From an uncultured Candidatus Saccharibacteria bacterium (GTDB taxonomy: Bacteria > Patescibacteriota > Saccharimonadia > Saccharimonadales > Saccharimonadaceae), in contig CAMUQR010000010.1 in NCBI GenBank assembly GCA_947097085.1, forward strand, positions 1 through 19,031: a stretch of 19,031 nucleotides of DNA. The letters are read 5' to 3'. Position 1 is the first letter of the stretch. Each line of letters begins with the position of its first letter. The notes below the pieces were generated by a model. That model ran no database searches. It worked only from the letters and a program-made list of their open reading frames with translations, and was not told where the DNA came from. This document shows, piece after piece, positions 12,978 to 19,031 of this stretch. The position numbers and the translations under genes are program-made.

Positions 12978-13595
12978 CTAAGCATGCACCAGCGCCAAAC
13001 AAGCTACCTGCTTAGCGCCAGCTTGTTTAAGCACCCACCGAGCTTGTTTGAGCGTTGAGCCAGTAGTGGTAATATCGTCAATCACCACATATTTCAGCTT
13101 CGGGTCAACCGTCGTCAAACATAGTAAATTATCCTTGACGTTAGTTTGGCGGGCGTGAGCATCGAGTTCTTTTTGCGCCACTGAGGAGCGATTCACGAGC
13201 AGGTGCTGAGTCGTGAAACCGAGTTTCGCCAGCTCCTCAGTGATCAATTCAATATGACCAAATCCACGCTGAGCACGACTTTTGCGCATAGTTGGCGCCG
13301 GCACGATCACTAAGTTTCGCTCTTGTGGCAGATAGTGGGCAATAATTTGCGCCAATACTCGCCCGTAAGCCCGTCGAGAATGCAGTTTATAATCGTAAAT
13401 CATTTCCTTTAATACCGACTGGCTATCATCAACGAAAAATACCTGGCCACTAGCTTGGAGTTGTGAGAAGTTAAATCGACCCGGATTTTGTTGTTTCAAA
13501 ATGTAATCTTTACAACAATCACATAAAATTGGGCCAGTTTTTTGGCATAAATAACAGTGGTGGGGAGCGATAAAAGCGAGTAGGTCGTCAAGCAT
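12978..13595 (-). CDS. comFC: ComF family protein (phosphoribosyltransferase-like)
   Basis: 205 residues. An N-terminal zinc-binding cluster of four-cysteine type is visible (C14, C17, C25, C28 in HHCYLCQ and LCDCCKD). The C-terminal PRPP-binding motif VVIDDITTTGST lies at 170-181, the hallmark of phosphoribosyltransferase folds. In other bacteria ComFC is needed for DNA uptake in natural transformation, acting in the cytoplasm after entry, though its substrate is not settled. Saccharibacteria-type genomes often keep it, in line with DNA scavenging; this link is inference. It is a single gene with its own terminator. No Shine-Dalgarno site precedes the ATG, and a weak TAAAAT box lies only 13 nt away, so the leader may be very short. 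Confidence 0.9.
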   Translation of the reverse strand: MLDDLLAFIAPHHCYLCQKTGPILCDCCKDYILKQQNPGRFNFSQLQASGQVFFVDDSQSVLKEMIYDYKLHSRRAYGRVLAQIIAHYLPQERNLVIVPAPTMRKSRAQRGFGHIELITEELAKLGFTTQHLLVNRSSVAQKELDAHARQTNVKDNLLCLTTVDPKLKYVVIDDITTTGSTLKQARWVLKQAGAKQVACLALVHA

Positions 13596-13626
13596 TGTAA
13601 TTTTTACATTTTAAGCATAACTTTTA

Positions 13627-13655
13627 TTGATTATATCACAAAAAAGATGTATAAT
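13627..13655 (+). promoter_or_regulatory. Promoter of the hsp20 gene
   Basis: TTGATT (13627-13632), 17 nt, TATAAT (13650-13655). It is a normal housekeeping-type promoter with no CIRCE near it. The leader is about 32 nt and carries CGGAGGT. Confidence 0.8.
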
Positions 13656-13693
13656 ATAGCTAATACTTAAAAAATATAACGGAGGTTATAGGA

Positions 13694-14170
13694 ATGCAAA
13701 AAAATGATGATTTGTTGCTGGATGATGAGTTAACAGCAGCTTTTCTAGGTGAAGACCTAGGAACACCGGCTCCAATTGAGCCAGAACCAACCATGACTGA
13801 ATCAGCTCAACCCGAAGAAGAGTGGGCGTCAGACGAAGAAGATTTTCCTGGACAACTAGCAGTTGATATGTACGAAACTGACGAGAAGCTAATCGTCAAA
13901 GCTCGCACCGCTGGCGTTGACAAAAAAGATCTTGACGTTAGTATCTCAGATAACTTACTAACCATCAGTGGTACTTTATCAAGTGGCGGTGAAGCCGAAG
14001 TAATCAAGTTCCACTTACAAGAATGCTATTGGGGTGACTTTACCCGTACTGTGGCTCTACCAGTGCCAGTTCATGAAGACAAGGTCGAAGCGATGCTCAA
14101 AGAGGGCGTTCTAACGATTTCATTCACTAAAGTCGAACAGAAGAAAACTACTCGCGTTGCGATTATGTAA
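13694..14170 (+). CDS. Small heat shock protein, Hsp20/alpha-crystallin family
   Basis: 158 residues. Small heat shock proteins hold unfolding proteins without ATP and hand them to other chaperones. Residues 1-52 form an acidic, Pro/Glu-rich N-terminal arm. The alpha-crystallin domain runs from about 53 (QLAVDMYETDEKLIVKA) to about 150 and includes the signature LKEGVLTISF. The usual C-terminal IxI anchor is not clear, although the protein ends in VAIM. A CGGAGGT Shine-Dalgarno site lies about 10 nt before the ATG. Unlike groES, it shows no HrcA site, so any heat response would need another regulator. A strong terminator follows. Confidence 0.93.
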   Translation: MQKNDDLLLDDELTAAFLGEDLGTPAPIEPEPTMTESAQPEEEWASDEEDFPGQLAVDMYETDEKLIVKARTAGVDKKDLDVSISDNLLTISGTLSSGGEAEVIKFHLQECYWGDFTRTVALPVPVHEDKVEAMLKEGVLTISFTKVEQKKTTRVAIM

Positions 14171-14179
14171 TCACTCCCC

Positions 14180-14212
14180 AAAAACTCCTCAGTGCAAACA
14201 TGAGGAGTTTTT
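14180..14212 (+). terminator. Terminator of the hsp20 gene
   Basis: A 12-bp perfect stem, AAAAACTCCTCA with TGAGGAGTTTTT, surrounds a 9-nt loop, 10 nt after the stop codon. Confidence 0.92.
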
Positions 14213-14252
14213 ATATTGATTAATAATTCTGACTTTTTATTAGCACAAATAA

Positions 14253-14279
14253 AAATCCCCGAGCCAGGCTAGGGGATTT
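14253..14279 (-). terminator. Terminator of the pilin cluster
   Basis: On the minus strand AAATCCCC pairs with GGGGATTT, with an inner AGCC/GGCT stem in the loop, and is followed by TTATTTG. It lies 20 nt after the stop codon of the last pilin gene. Confidence 0.85.
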
Positions 14280-14299
14280 ATTGAGATTATCAAATCTAT

Positions 14300-14692
14300 T
14301 TATTTAGAAAGAAAAGTATTAGTGACGAAGTTGACAATTGCATAAGCCAAAATTGATACAATCAAACCAACGATAGCATACAGAATAGTGTTTTTAGCAC
14401 TAGTCACTTTACCAGAATCACCAGCTGAAGTAGTGTACTGAATACCACCGTAGATAATCATAATCACACTGACTACACCGACAAAGAATAGTAAAAAGTT
14501 AATCACCTGGGTAAAAATACCACCGTCACCAAATAATTCTTTAGGTTGAGTAGTGCTTTCGCCAGCACAACCAACGCCACCTTGCAAACCGCCTTTGCCA
14601 TCACAAGCAGCATAAGCTGGTTGCAACATTGCACCCGCAAAACCAAGCATCATCAGCGCAGTAGCGGCAAATAATTGTAATTTTTTCTTCAT
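14300..14692 (-). CDS. T4SS pilin-like protein 6 (VirB2/TrbC type)
   Basis: 130 residues. A signal peptide (about 1-28, ending QPAYA) precedes a short Cys/Gly-rich segment and two membrane helices (about 58-80 and 101-124) joined by a short polar loop. The loop carries the cluster's shared motif, QYTTSAGDSGKVTSAKNTILYAIVGLIV. This two-helix layout with a basic loop is that of VirB2/TrbC pilins, which polymerise into the pilus of type IV secretion systems. A C16-type pair of cysteines (ACDGKGG, GVGCAG) may form a disulfide outside the membrane. It has an AAAGGA Shine-Dalgarno site and its own promoter (14734-14762), so it can be made independently of the other five pilins. Confidence 0.85.
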   Translation of the reverse strand: MKKKLQLFAATALMMLGFAGAMLQPAYAACDGKGGLQGGVGCAGESTTQPKELFGDGGIFTQVINFLLFFVGVVSVIMIIYGGIQYTTSAGDSGKVTSAKNTILYAIVGLIVSILAYAIVNFVTNTFLSK

Positions 14693-14733
14693 TGAAATTC
14701 CTTTACTTTTTAGTTGTTTTTTAATCTGTTTAA

Positions 14734-14762
14734 ATCATACCATATTCATTACGAAATGTAAA
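14734..14762 (-). promoter_or_regulatory. Separate promoter of the last pilin gene
   Basis: On the minus strand TTTACA (14762-14757), 17 nt, TATGAT (14739-14734) with a TGG extension, just after the stop of the preceding pilin gene. A leader of about 35 nt follows. Confidence 0.7.
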
Positions 14763-14774
14763 ATGTTTTCAGGC

Positions 14775-15293
14775 TTAATTCTTGGGGGTTTGAGAAGAGC
14801 CTCCGCCGGTATTACCACTACCTGAATTGTTACCTGAACCGGAATTACCACTTGAACCACTATTATTTTGACTATTTCCGCTATTGTTGGTATTAGAAGT
14901 ATTACTATTACCACCACCTCCACCACTATTAAAGGTCGAGACTACGAAGTTGACAATTGCATAAGCGAAAATTGCCACAATTAGACCAATCACCGCATAG
15001 ACAATTGTATTTTTCGCAGTAGCTACCTTACTAGAATCACCAGCTGAAGTAGTATATTGGATACCTGCCCAGATAATCATAATCACTGCTACCACACCGA
15101 TGAAGAAGAGCAGGGCATTGATAATAGTTTTGATAACATCATTAGCACTGGCTGTTTGTTTACCTCCAACTTGCTCCAGACCCTTGTTAATTTCATCACC
15201 AAAACCATTAGCCATCGCCGGTTGCGCGACCGCACTCACCAATCCCATCACTGAGAATAGTGCAATAAGTCCAATTAATATTTTTTGCTTCAT
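14775..15293 (-). CDS. T4SS pilin-like protein 5, with a Gly/Ser/Asn-rich tail
   Basis: 172 residues. The signal peptide ends at about residue 28 (QPAMA). The pilin core follows: two helices (about 58-80 and 98-120) around QYTTSAGDSSKVATAKNTI, nearly the same as in the neighbouring 14300 protein, so the two are recent duplicates. Unlike it, this protein continues after the second helix into about 50 residues made almost only of Gly, Ser, Asn and Thr, beginning with five glycines. If the core packs as in VirB2 pilins, this tail would project to one face of the filament; that is inference. An AAAGGA Shine-Dalgarno site lies 5 nt before the ATG. Confidence 0.85.
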   Translation of the reverse strand: MKQKILIGLIALFSVMGLVSAVAQPAMANGFGDEINKGLEQVGGKQTASANDVIKTIINALLFFIGVVAVIMIIWAGIQYTTSAGDSSKVATAKNTIVYAVIGLIVAIFAYAIVNFVVSTFNSGGGGGNSNTSNTNNSGNSQNNSGSSGNSGSGNNSGSGNTGGGSSQTPKN

Positions 15294-15310
15294 TTTATTC
15301 CTTTCTTCTT

Positions 15311-15796
15311 TTATTTAAAGGTATTCACCACAAAAGCGACAATTGCGCCGGCCATAATCGTCACCACCAAGCCAATAATAGCATATAAAATCGTTCGTTT
15401 AGCCAACATCACCTTATCAGATGCTCCAGCGGAGGTGACATATGTCCAGCCAGCCCAGATAATAACGATCACGGCGATTACACCCAGAAAACCAACTACG
15501 AATTTGACAATATCAGTGATGGTTTGCGCTAATGGCTTTTGTTCACCTTTACAGATCGCTGCGTCTTTATTATATTTGCAAGCATCGCCTAGCGGGTTAA
15601 CTGACGAAGAGGTACCATTACCAGATCCGCTTCCGTTATTATTATCTTTTGATTGGTCTGATGAAGTATCATTGCTTGAGCTGGAATTATCTTCTTCAGC
15701 ATGCACCTGATGCCAGCTTATCGAAGCAGTTAAAACACTACCAACACCAATCACCAACACGACTGATGCTAAAATTTGACTAATTTTCTTCAACAT
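15311..15796 (-). CDS. T4SS pilin-like protein 4
   Basis: 161 residues. A signal peptide (about 1-32, ending HQVHA) is followed by an acidic, Ser/Asn/Gly-rich linker of about 35 residues (EEDNSSSSNDTSSDQ). A short segment with two cysteines comes next (DACKYNKDAAICKG), then the two membrane helices around the motif TYVTSAGASDKVMLAKRTI. Here the low-complexity stretch is on the N-terminal side, the opposite of the 14775 protein. The start overlaps the preceding pilin stop (TAATG), indicating coupled translation. The Shine-Dalgarno site is weak (GGGAG, about 10 nt away). Confidence 0.85.
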   Translation of the reverse strand: MLKKISQILASVVLVIGVGSVLTASISWHQVHAEEDNSSSSNDTSSDQSKDNNNGSGSGNGTSSSVNPLGDACKYNKDAAICKGEQKPLAQTITDIVKFVVGFLGVIAVIVIIWAGWTYVTSAGASDKVMLAKRTILYAIIGLVVTIMAGAIVAFVVNTFK

Positions 15797-16083
15797 TATT
15801 TCAACACTCCCGATACAAGATTAACAATTGCGAATGAAAAGAGAATAATTAACAAACCAATGACCGTATAGACGATAGTATTACGAGCTTGCTTAGCTTT
15901 CTCAGGACTACCAGCTGAGGTGATGTAGCGAAAACCAGCAATCACAATTATTACTACAGCAATCACACCAGCCCAGAAAAACACTCGATTTAAACCAATA
16001 TTTAAACTTGGTGCACCAACTGGCGGGGGATCGATTTTAACCTTACTGGCTATTTCGGATAAATTAATAATTAAATGTTTCAT
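15796..16083 (-). CDS. T4SS pilin-like protein 3, short, no signal peptide
   Basis: 95 residues, the smallest of the set. It has no hydrophobic N-terminal signal; the first 28 residues are amphipathic (MKHLIINLSEIASKVKIDPPP). Two helices follow, around FRYITSAGSPEKAKQARNTI. Without a signal peptide, the two helices themselves must direct insertion. It may be a minor or regulatory subunit, or the minimal form of the fold. An AAGGAG Shine-Dalgarno site lies 5 nt before the ATG, one of the better ones in the cluster. It is coupled to the next gene through TAATG. Confidence 0.83.
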   Translation of the reverse strand: MKHLIINLSEIASKVKIDPPPVGAPSLNIGLNRVFFWAGVIAVVIIVIAGFRYITSAGSPEKAKQARNTIVYTVIGLLIILFSFAIVNLVSGVLK

Positions 16084-16092
16084 ATCGTCTCC

Positions 16093-16536
16093 TTATTTCA
16101 CGAAAAATCCCATCACTAGACTCACGATACCAACTGACGAAGCGGCAATCACTAGACCTATAATCGCGTTGGTGATGGTTTTTTTAGCAGCGACAACCTG
16201 TCCAGAATCACCTTGAGCTAGCATATATTTGAAACCACCAACAATAATGAATCCAACAGTCACCACACCAGCAATCCGCGCCACCATATCAGTAATATTT
16301 AAGGCGATAATTACGATAAAGCGTTGAATACCATTAGCGTCACCAGCACTACCTTCTGGCCAAACCACTTCACAATTGCCATCAACTAAATTACGATACC
16401 AAGTCGGAATACCTAGAAAATCCGAAGTAGTTTTACATGATGACTTACCGTCATCCGCCGAAGCCGGCTGAATGAAAGTCAAACTACCAAACACCATCAG
16501 CCCTAAAATTAATACGAATTGAGTGAATTTTTTCAT
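16093..16536 (-). CDS. T4SS pilin-like protein 2
   Basis: 147 residues. The signal peptide covers about 1-27 (ending QPASA). The segment after it has two cysteines (SSCKTTSDF and DGNCEVVW) and a conserved-looking aromatic stretch. The two helices surround FKYMLAQGDSGQVVAAKKTI, a divergent version of the shared SAGDSxKxxxAKxTI motif. It begins in a TAATG overlap with the first pilin gene and has a strong AGGAGGT Shine-Dalgarno site inside the end of that gene. It is a middle gene of the minus-strand operon. Confidence 0.83.
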   Translation of the reverse strand: MKKFTQFVLILGLMVFGSLTFIQPASADDGKSSCKTTSDFLGIPTWYRNLVDGNCEVVWPEGSAGDANGIQRFIVIIALNITDMVARIAGVVTVGFIIVGGFKYMLAQGDSGQVVAAKKTITNAIIGLVIAASSVGIVSLVMGFFVK

Positions 16537-17069
16537 TAGAAGATACCTCCTGGGACTAAGAAGTTAAGAATTACTGTCATAAAGACATAGAGCAAAATAC
16601 CAATGACGGTGTTGGTAATCATGGTTTTAGCGAGTTTGACTCGATCTTCACGATCACCAGCCGTGCCATAAATCACACCAGCAATCATAATCACCACTAC
16701 AGCCAACACACCAATCACGCCATACAACACCTTTACAGCTTGTTGCAAGAGGTTGATAATTGGATTTTCGTCACTACCCGGATCGCACTTAATAATACTA
16801 GTGTCTGTACCACAGCCATTATTACCTTTAGAGCCAGTTGAAGAGTTCGCCTTCTTCTCTTCAGATGAATTATTATCAGCATTAGAGTTATTTTGATTTT
16901 GTTGATTGCCTGGAGCTTTTTTTGCTGGAGTAGTTGTTTTATTAGTGCCCGATTCAGACGCTTTGTTGTCTTTTTGTGGTGCTGCACTTACTAAATTAGA
17001 GACAACCAAGCTACCACAACTAGCCACAGCCAGTATAGCGAATAGTAATAAAGATTTTTTATGCTTCAT
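16536..17069 (-). CDS. T4SS pilin-like protein 1, first gene of the operon
   Basis: I place the start at the ATG at 17069 (MKHKKSLLLFAILAV), because it begins a normal signal peptide (to about ...VSA). Upstream in-frame ATGs at 17078 and 17123 would put extra hydrophobic residues before it. From this start it has 177 residues. A Lys/Asn/Thr/Ser-rich linker of about 60 residues follows, then a Cys-containing segment (NNGCGTD, IIKCDPG). Two helices come last, around IYGTAGDREDRVKLAKTMI, the most divergent copy of the shared loop. It leads the five-gene pilin operon; the promoter box TGT-TATAAT lies about 90 nt upstream. No strong Shine-Dalgarno site is seen at this start, so the exact start is less sure than the gene. 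Confidence 0.78.
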   Translation of the reverse strand: MKHKKSLLLFAILAVASCGSLVVSNLVSAAPQKDNKASESGTNKTTTPAKKAPGNQQNQNNSNADNNSSEEKKANSSTGSKGNNGCGTDTSIIKCDPGSDENPIINLLQQAVKVLYGVIGVLAVVVIMIAGVIYGTAGDREDRVKLAKTMITNTVIGILLYVFMTVILNFLVPGGIF

Positions 17070-17122
17070 AATTACCATAAATAATATAATATTAAAAACT
17101 TTTTGGCAAGTCATTCCACACA

Positions 17123-17153
17123 TTTATGCTTATGATTTTTCTAAAAGCATAAA
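17123..17153 (-). promoter_or_regulatory. Inverted repeat in the leader of the pilin operon
   Basis: TTTATGCTT at 17123-17131 and AAGCATAAA at 17145-17153 form 9-bp arms around 13 nt. This lies at the predicted 5' end of the pilin mRNA, so it could be an RNA hairpin or a DNA operator. A further AAGCAT follows at once. Confidence 0.55.
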
Positions 17154-17157
17154 AAGC

Positions 17158-17166
17158 ATTATAACA
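17158..17166 (-). promoter_or_regulatory. Extended -10 promoter of the pilin operon
   Basis: The minus strand reads TGT-TATAAT, a perfect hexamer with the extension. There is no good -35; that place falls inside the spacer of the opposite promoter. The predicted start is near 17151. Confidence 0.65.
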
Positions 17167-17167
17167 G

Positions 17168-17196
17168 TTGATTTTTTTTAATGTTTGTGGTATAAT
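17168..17196 (+). promoter_or_regulatory. Promoter of the VirB6-like gene (leaderless)
   Basis: TTGATT (17168-17173), 17 nt, TATAAT (17191-17196) with a TGG extension. The ATG begins at 17203, seven nt after the hexamer, and no Shine-Dalgarno site exists. It abuts the pilin promoter on the other strand. Confidence 0.8.
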
Positions 17197-17202
17197 CGCG
17201 AA

Positions 17203-19031
17203 ATGATGTGGGAGAAATATAAGATAAGGTTTTTGTGGTGGGCACAGATATCCGCAAAAGCGGTCTTATTCAGTATTGTCTCCGTCTTGTTAAGCCTATC
17301 ATTCCTGATGACGCCAGCTTCTGCTCAAGATAACTTCAGTTGGAAAGGTGAGGATATTGTTTATAATAACCGCACTTTTTCTAAACAAACTGTTCAAGAT
17401 AACTCCGGTAAAACCTTTTATGTCAGCAAAGAAGGGGATAAGGCGCACGTCTTAGTGTTTAATGGTGATGCCAAACAAGCTAAAAACGCAAGTTATTCAG
17501 TCTATGATGTCCAAGATAATCATTACAGCAACCCACAAAACCAGCAAACCGTCAGCCTCAATAGTACCGATGGTAGTAACGGTCAATCAACCGACAGCCA
17601 AAACTCCTGTCAAATCGACGGCATCGGCTGGATTGTATGTCCGATGATGAAAGCTATTTCTAAAGAAATGGACAAAATGAAAGACATCATCGATAAATAT
17701 ATGACCGTTAAACGCATTAGTACCGATAAAAACTCCACGCTGATGCAATCATGGGTGATCATGCGAAATATCGCTAATATTTTGTTTATTATTACGTTTT
17801 TAATCATGATTATTTCGTATATCACGAGCTATGGCGTCACCAACTACAGTATTAAGAAAACTCTGCCACGCCTGATTGTCGGCACGATTTTAGTTAACTT
17901 TTCGTTTTATATCTGTGTGATTGCTATTGATTTGACTAATATTTTTGGTGGCTCGATTGCTGATTTGTTCCGCAGTATTCAGACTCAAGCTCTCAACGGT
18001 GGGCACAATGCGCAAATCTCGTGGTATGAAATGACCACCCAAGCGCTAGCCGGTGGGGCAATCGCTGTCTCTGGTGCGATGGCGGCTAGTTTTGCGTTTG
18101 GTGGACTACCAGGTATTCTGTTAACGCTCTTCGCAGCGATTGTTGGTGCAGCAATCACTCTGATTGTAACGGTGATTATCTTGGCCGGACGTCAGGCACT
18201 GATTCTAACTTTGATTATTATCTCACCACTAGCATTTGTTGCTAATCTAATGCCTAATACCGAGATTTATTTCCGTAAATGGTTAGAATTACTGAAGAAA
18301 CTGCTGTTTATTTTCCCAATTTTTTCAGTGATTTATGGCGGAGCTCAACTAGCTGGCTGGATTATTATTAAAGAAGCCAGCGACGCAATTATCCTATTAC
18401 TCGGTATGATTGTTCAAATTATTCCATTCCTAATTCTGCCAAAATTAGTCAAAGACAGCAACACTCTACTCAGTCAGCTCGGTGATGGTCTAAATAAGAC
18501 GATATTCGATCCGATTCGCCGAACCAGCACTGGCTACTTCGACCGCAAAAAAGCCGAAAACCGTGCTCAATATCTCGCTGAACAAACCCGTACTTGGGAA
18601 GTACCACGCAGATTATCTCAAGCGCTAGATAAGAACAAACGCCTAGTTGAAGAACGCACAGCAGCCTTCCAAAAGAAAGCAGAAGCTCGTTATATTAAGA
18701 CTAAAAATTTTTATACCAAAATAGATACACAACAACAAGACCGTGCTTTAAATCTCTACGAATCTACTCGCATTCTTGAAGAACAAGCCAATGCCGAACT
18801 TGAAAACGCTAAACTTGACACTAAAATTACTAACAAAAACTTGGTAGCTAGAATGTTTCAATCAATCCAAGAAAAAAACGATATTAATGAAGGTTTGAAA
18901 GAGTATTCCAAATTAGAACAAGACTTAGCGAAGGCTGCCTTATTAAGTCGCATCAAGCAAAGTGAGGAGACAATGGCAACTGGAGCTCAGGCTATGAACT
19001 ATAACCAGATGATTCAGAAAAAACTTGACCT
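17203..19031 (+). CDS. VirB6/TrbL-like T4SS inner-membrane protein with a coiled-coil C-terminus, cut by the window edge
   Basis: 609 codons are visible; the end is outside the window. A signal-like N-terminus (to about residue 41, TPASA) precedes a soluble segment with Cys residues. At least six membrane segments follow between about residues 185 and 425, including ILFIITFLIMIISYI, LIVGTILVNFSFYICVIAI, a Gly/Ala-rich pair (GGAIAVSGAMAASFAFGG and following) and AIILLLGMIVQIIPFLIL. This is the layout of VirB6/TrbL, which forms the inner-membrane channel of type IV secretion systems. After about residue 430 the protein turns into a long charged helical region rich in Glu, Lys and Gln (coiled coil), not usual in small VirB6 proteins. 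Two adjacent ATGs (17203, 17206) start it; the first matches the predicted transcription start. It is divergent from six pilin-like genes. Confidence 0.85.
   Translation, partial: MMWEKYKIRFLWWAQISAKAVLFSIVSVLLSLSFLMTPASAQDNFSWKGEDIVYNNRTFSKQTVQDNSGKTFYVSKEGDKAHVLVFNGDAKQAKNASYSVYDVQDNHYSNPQNQQTVSLNSTDGSNGQSTDSQNSCQIDGIGWIVCPMMKAISKEMDKMKDIIDKYMTVKRISTDKNSTLMQSWVIMRNIANILFIITFLIMIISYITSYGVTNYSIKKTLPRLIVGTILVNFSFYICVIAIDLTNIFGGSIADLFRSIQTQALNGGHNAQISWYEMTTQALAGGAIAVSGAMAASFAFGGLPGILLTLFAAIVGAAITLIVTVIILAGRQALILTLIIISPLAFVANLMPNTEIYFRKWLELLKKLLFIFPIFSVIYGGAQLAGWIIIKEASDAIILLLGMIVQIIPFLILPKLVKDSNTLLSQLGDGLNKTIFDPIRRTSTGYFDRKKAENRAQYLAEQTRTWEVPRRLSQALDKNKRLVEERTAAFQKKAEARYIKTKNFYTKIDTQQQDRALNLYESTRILEEQANAELENAKLDTKITNKNLVARMFQSIQEKNDINEGLKEYSKLEQDLAKAALLSRIKQSEETMATGAQAMNYNQMIQKKLD

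Noticed and set aside
12618..13002. Two overlapping minus-strand open frames (about 102 and 65 residues) with peptides such as GGEGGIRTHD and RRGWDSNPRY
   Set aside because: They are the antisense of tRNA-Ser and its broken copy. Such peptides are a well-known false protein prediction over tRNA-Ser genes.
13627..13694. A CIRCE operator in front of the hsp20 gene
   Set aside because: No TTAGCACTC-like arms are present; the region has only an ordinary promoter and a Shine-Dalgarno site.
16733..17181. Open frames of 84 and 91 residues overlapping the first pilin gene
   Set aside because: They are frame-shifted or antisense readings of its low-complexity linker. The chosen frame has a signal peptide and the pilin motif.
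17462..17825. Small open frames inside the VirB6-like gene
   Set aside because: Both lie within its uninterrupted reading frame and lack start signals.
1..19031. CRISPR array, insertion sequence or prophage
   Set aside because: No regularly spaced repeats, transposase, integrase or phage structural gene is present. The only notable direct repeat is the tRNA-Ser half, and the only tandem repeat is the 12-bp unit at 6811-6838.

Overview
This window looks like a chromosomal segment of a Patescibacteria/CPR bacterium, most likely a Saccharibacteria (TM7) relative. That placement is an inference from several things: a cluster of small two-helix type IV secretion pilin-like proteins beside a VirB6-like membrane protein, a MurE-type ligase with an abbreviated N-terminal domain, an argS-oligoribonuclease-YjbR operon, many short lineage-specific proteins, moderate GC and tight packing. 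No mobile element, transposase, integrase or CRISPR array is visible. The standard genetic code reads cleanly throughout, and none of the 21 complete genes ends in TGA.

Layout. 1-1004 (-) is the N-terminal part of a PdaC-type polysaccharide deacetylase. It is followed by a tRNA-Arg with the unusual anticodon GCG (-) and a small membrane protein (-). 1903-4513 (+) is the overlapping operon argS-orn-YjbR-like. It converges on a single-helix coiled-coil protein (4594-5253, -), and 5333-6631 (+) is the MurE-like ligase. 6684-8629 (-) holds three unrecognised genes: two small proteins with strong Shine-Dalgarno sites flank a protein of 430 residues with a PD-(D/E)XK-like residue pattern. 8837-10743 (+) is groES-groEL behind a CIRCE/HrcA operator. 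10876-11751 (-) is an acidic low-complexity protein and 11830-12621 (+) a phosphoglucose-isomerase-C-like protein. 12628-12940 carries a tRNA-Ser(UGA) preceded by a broken copy of its own 5' half. comFC (-) and an Hsp20 gene (+) follow. 14300-17069 (-) encodes six VirB2/T4SS-pilin-like proteins, and divergently from them 17203 to the right edge (+) encodes a VirB6/TrbL-like protein with a long coiled-coil tail.

How the genes work together. The last 4.7 kb is a secretion or pilus locus. Its pilin operon and VirB6 gene are fired from overlapping back-to-back promoters. groES-groEL and hsp20 are a protein-quality pair, with only groES-groEL carrying a visible HrcA site. The deacetylase and the Mur ligase act in cell-wall construction and modification.

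The most striking regulatory pattern is that most promoters use an extended -10 box (TGn-TATAAT-like). At five genes the start codon lies 7-8 nt after the -10 hexamer with no Shine-Dalgarno site, as expected for leaderless mRNAs. Other genes (groES, hsp20, the small 6684 and 8402 genes, and several pilins) have proper leaders and Shine-Dalgarno sites, so the organism seems to use both modes.
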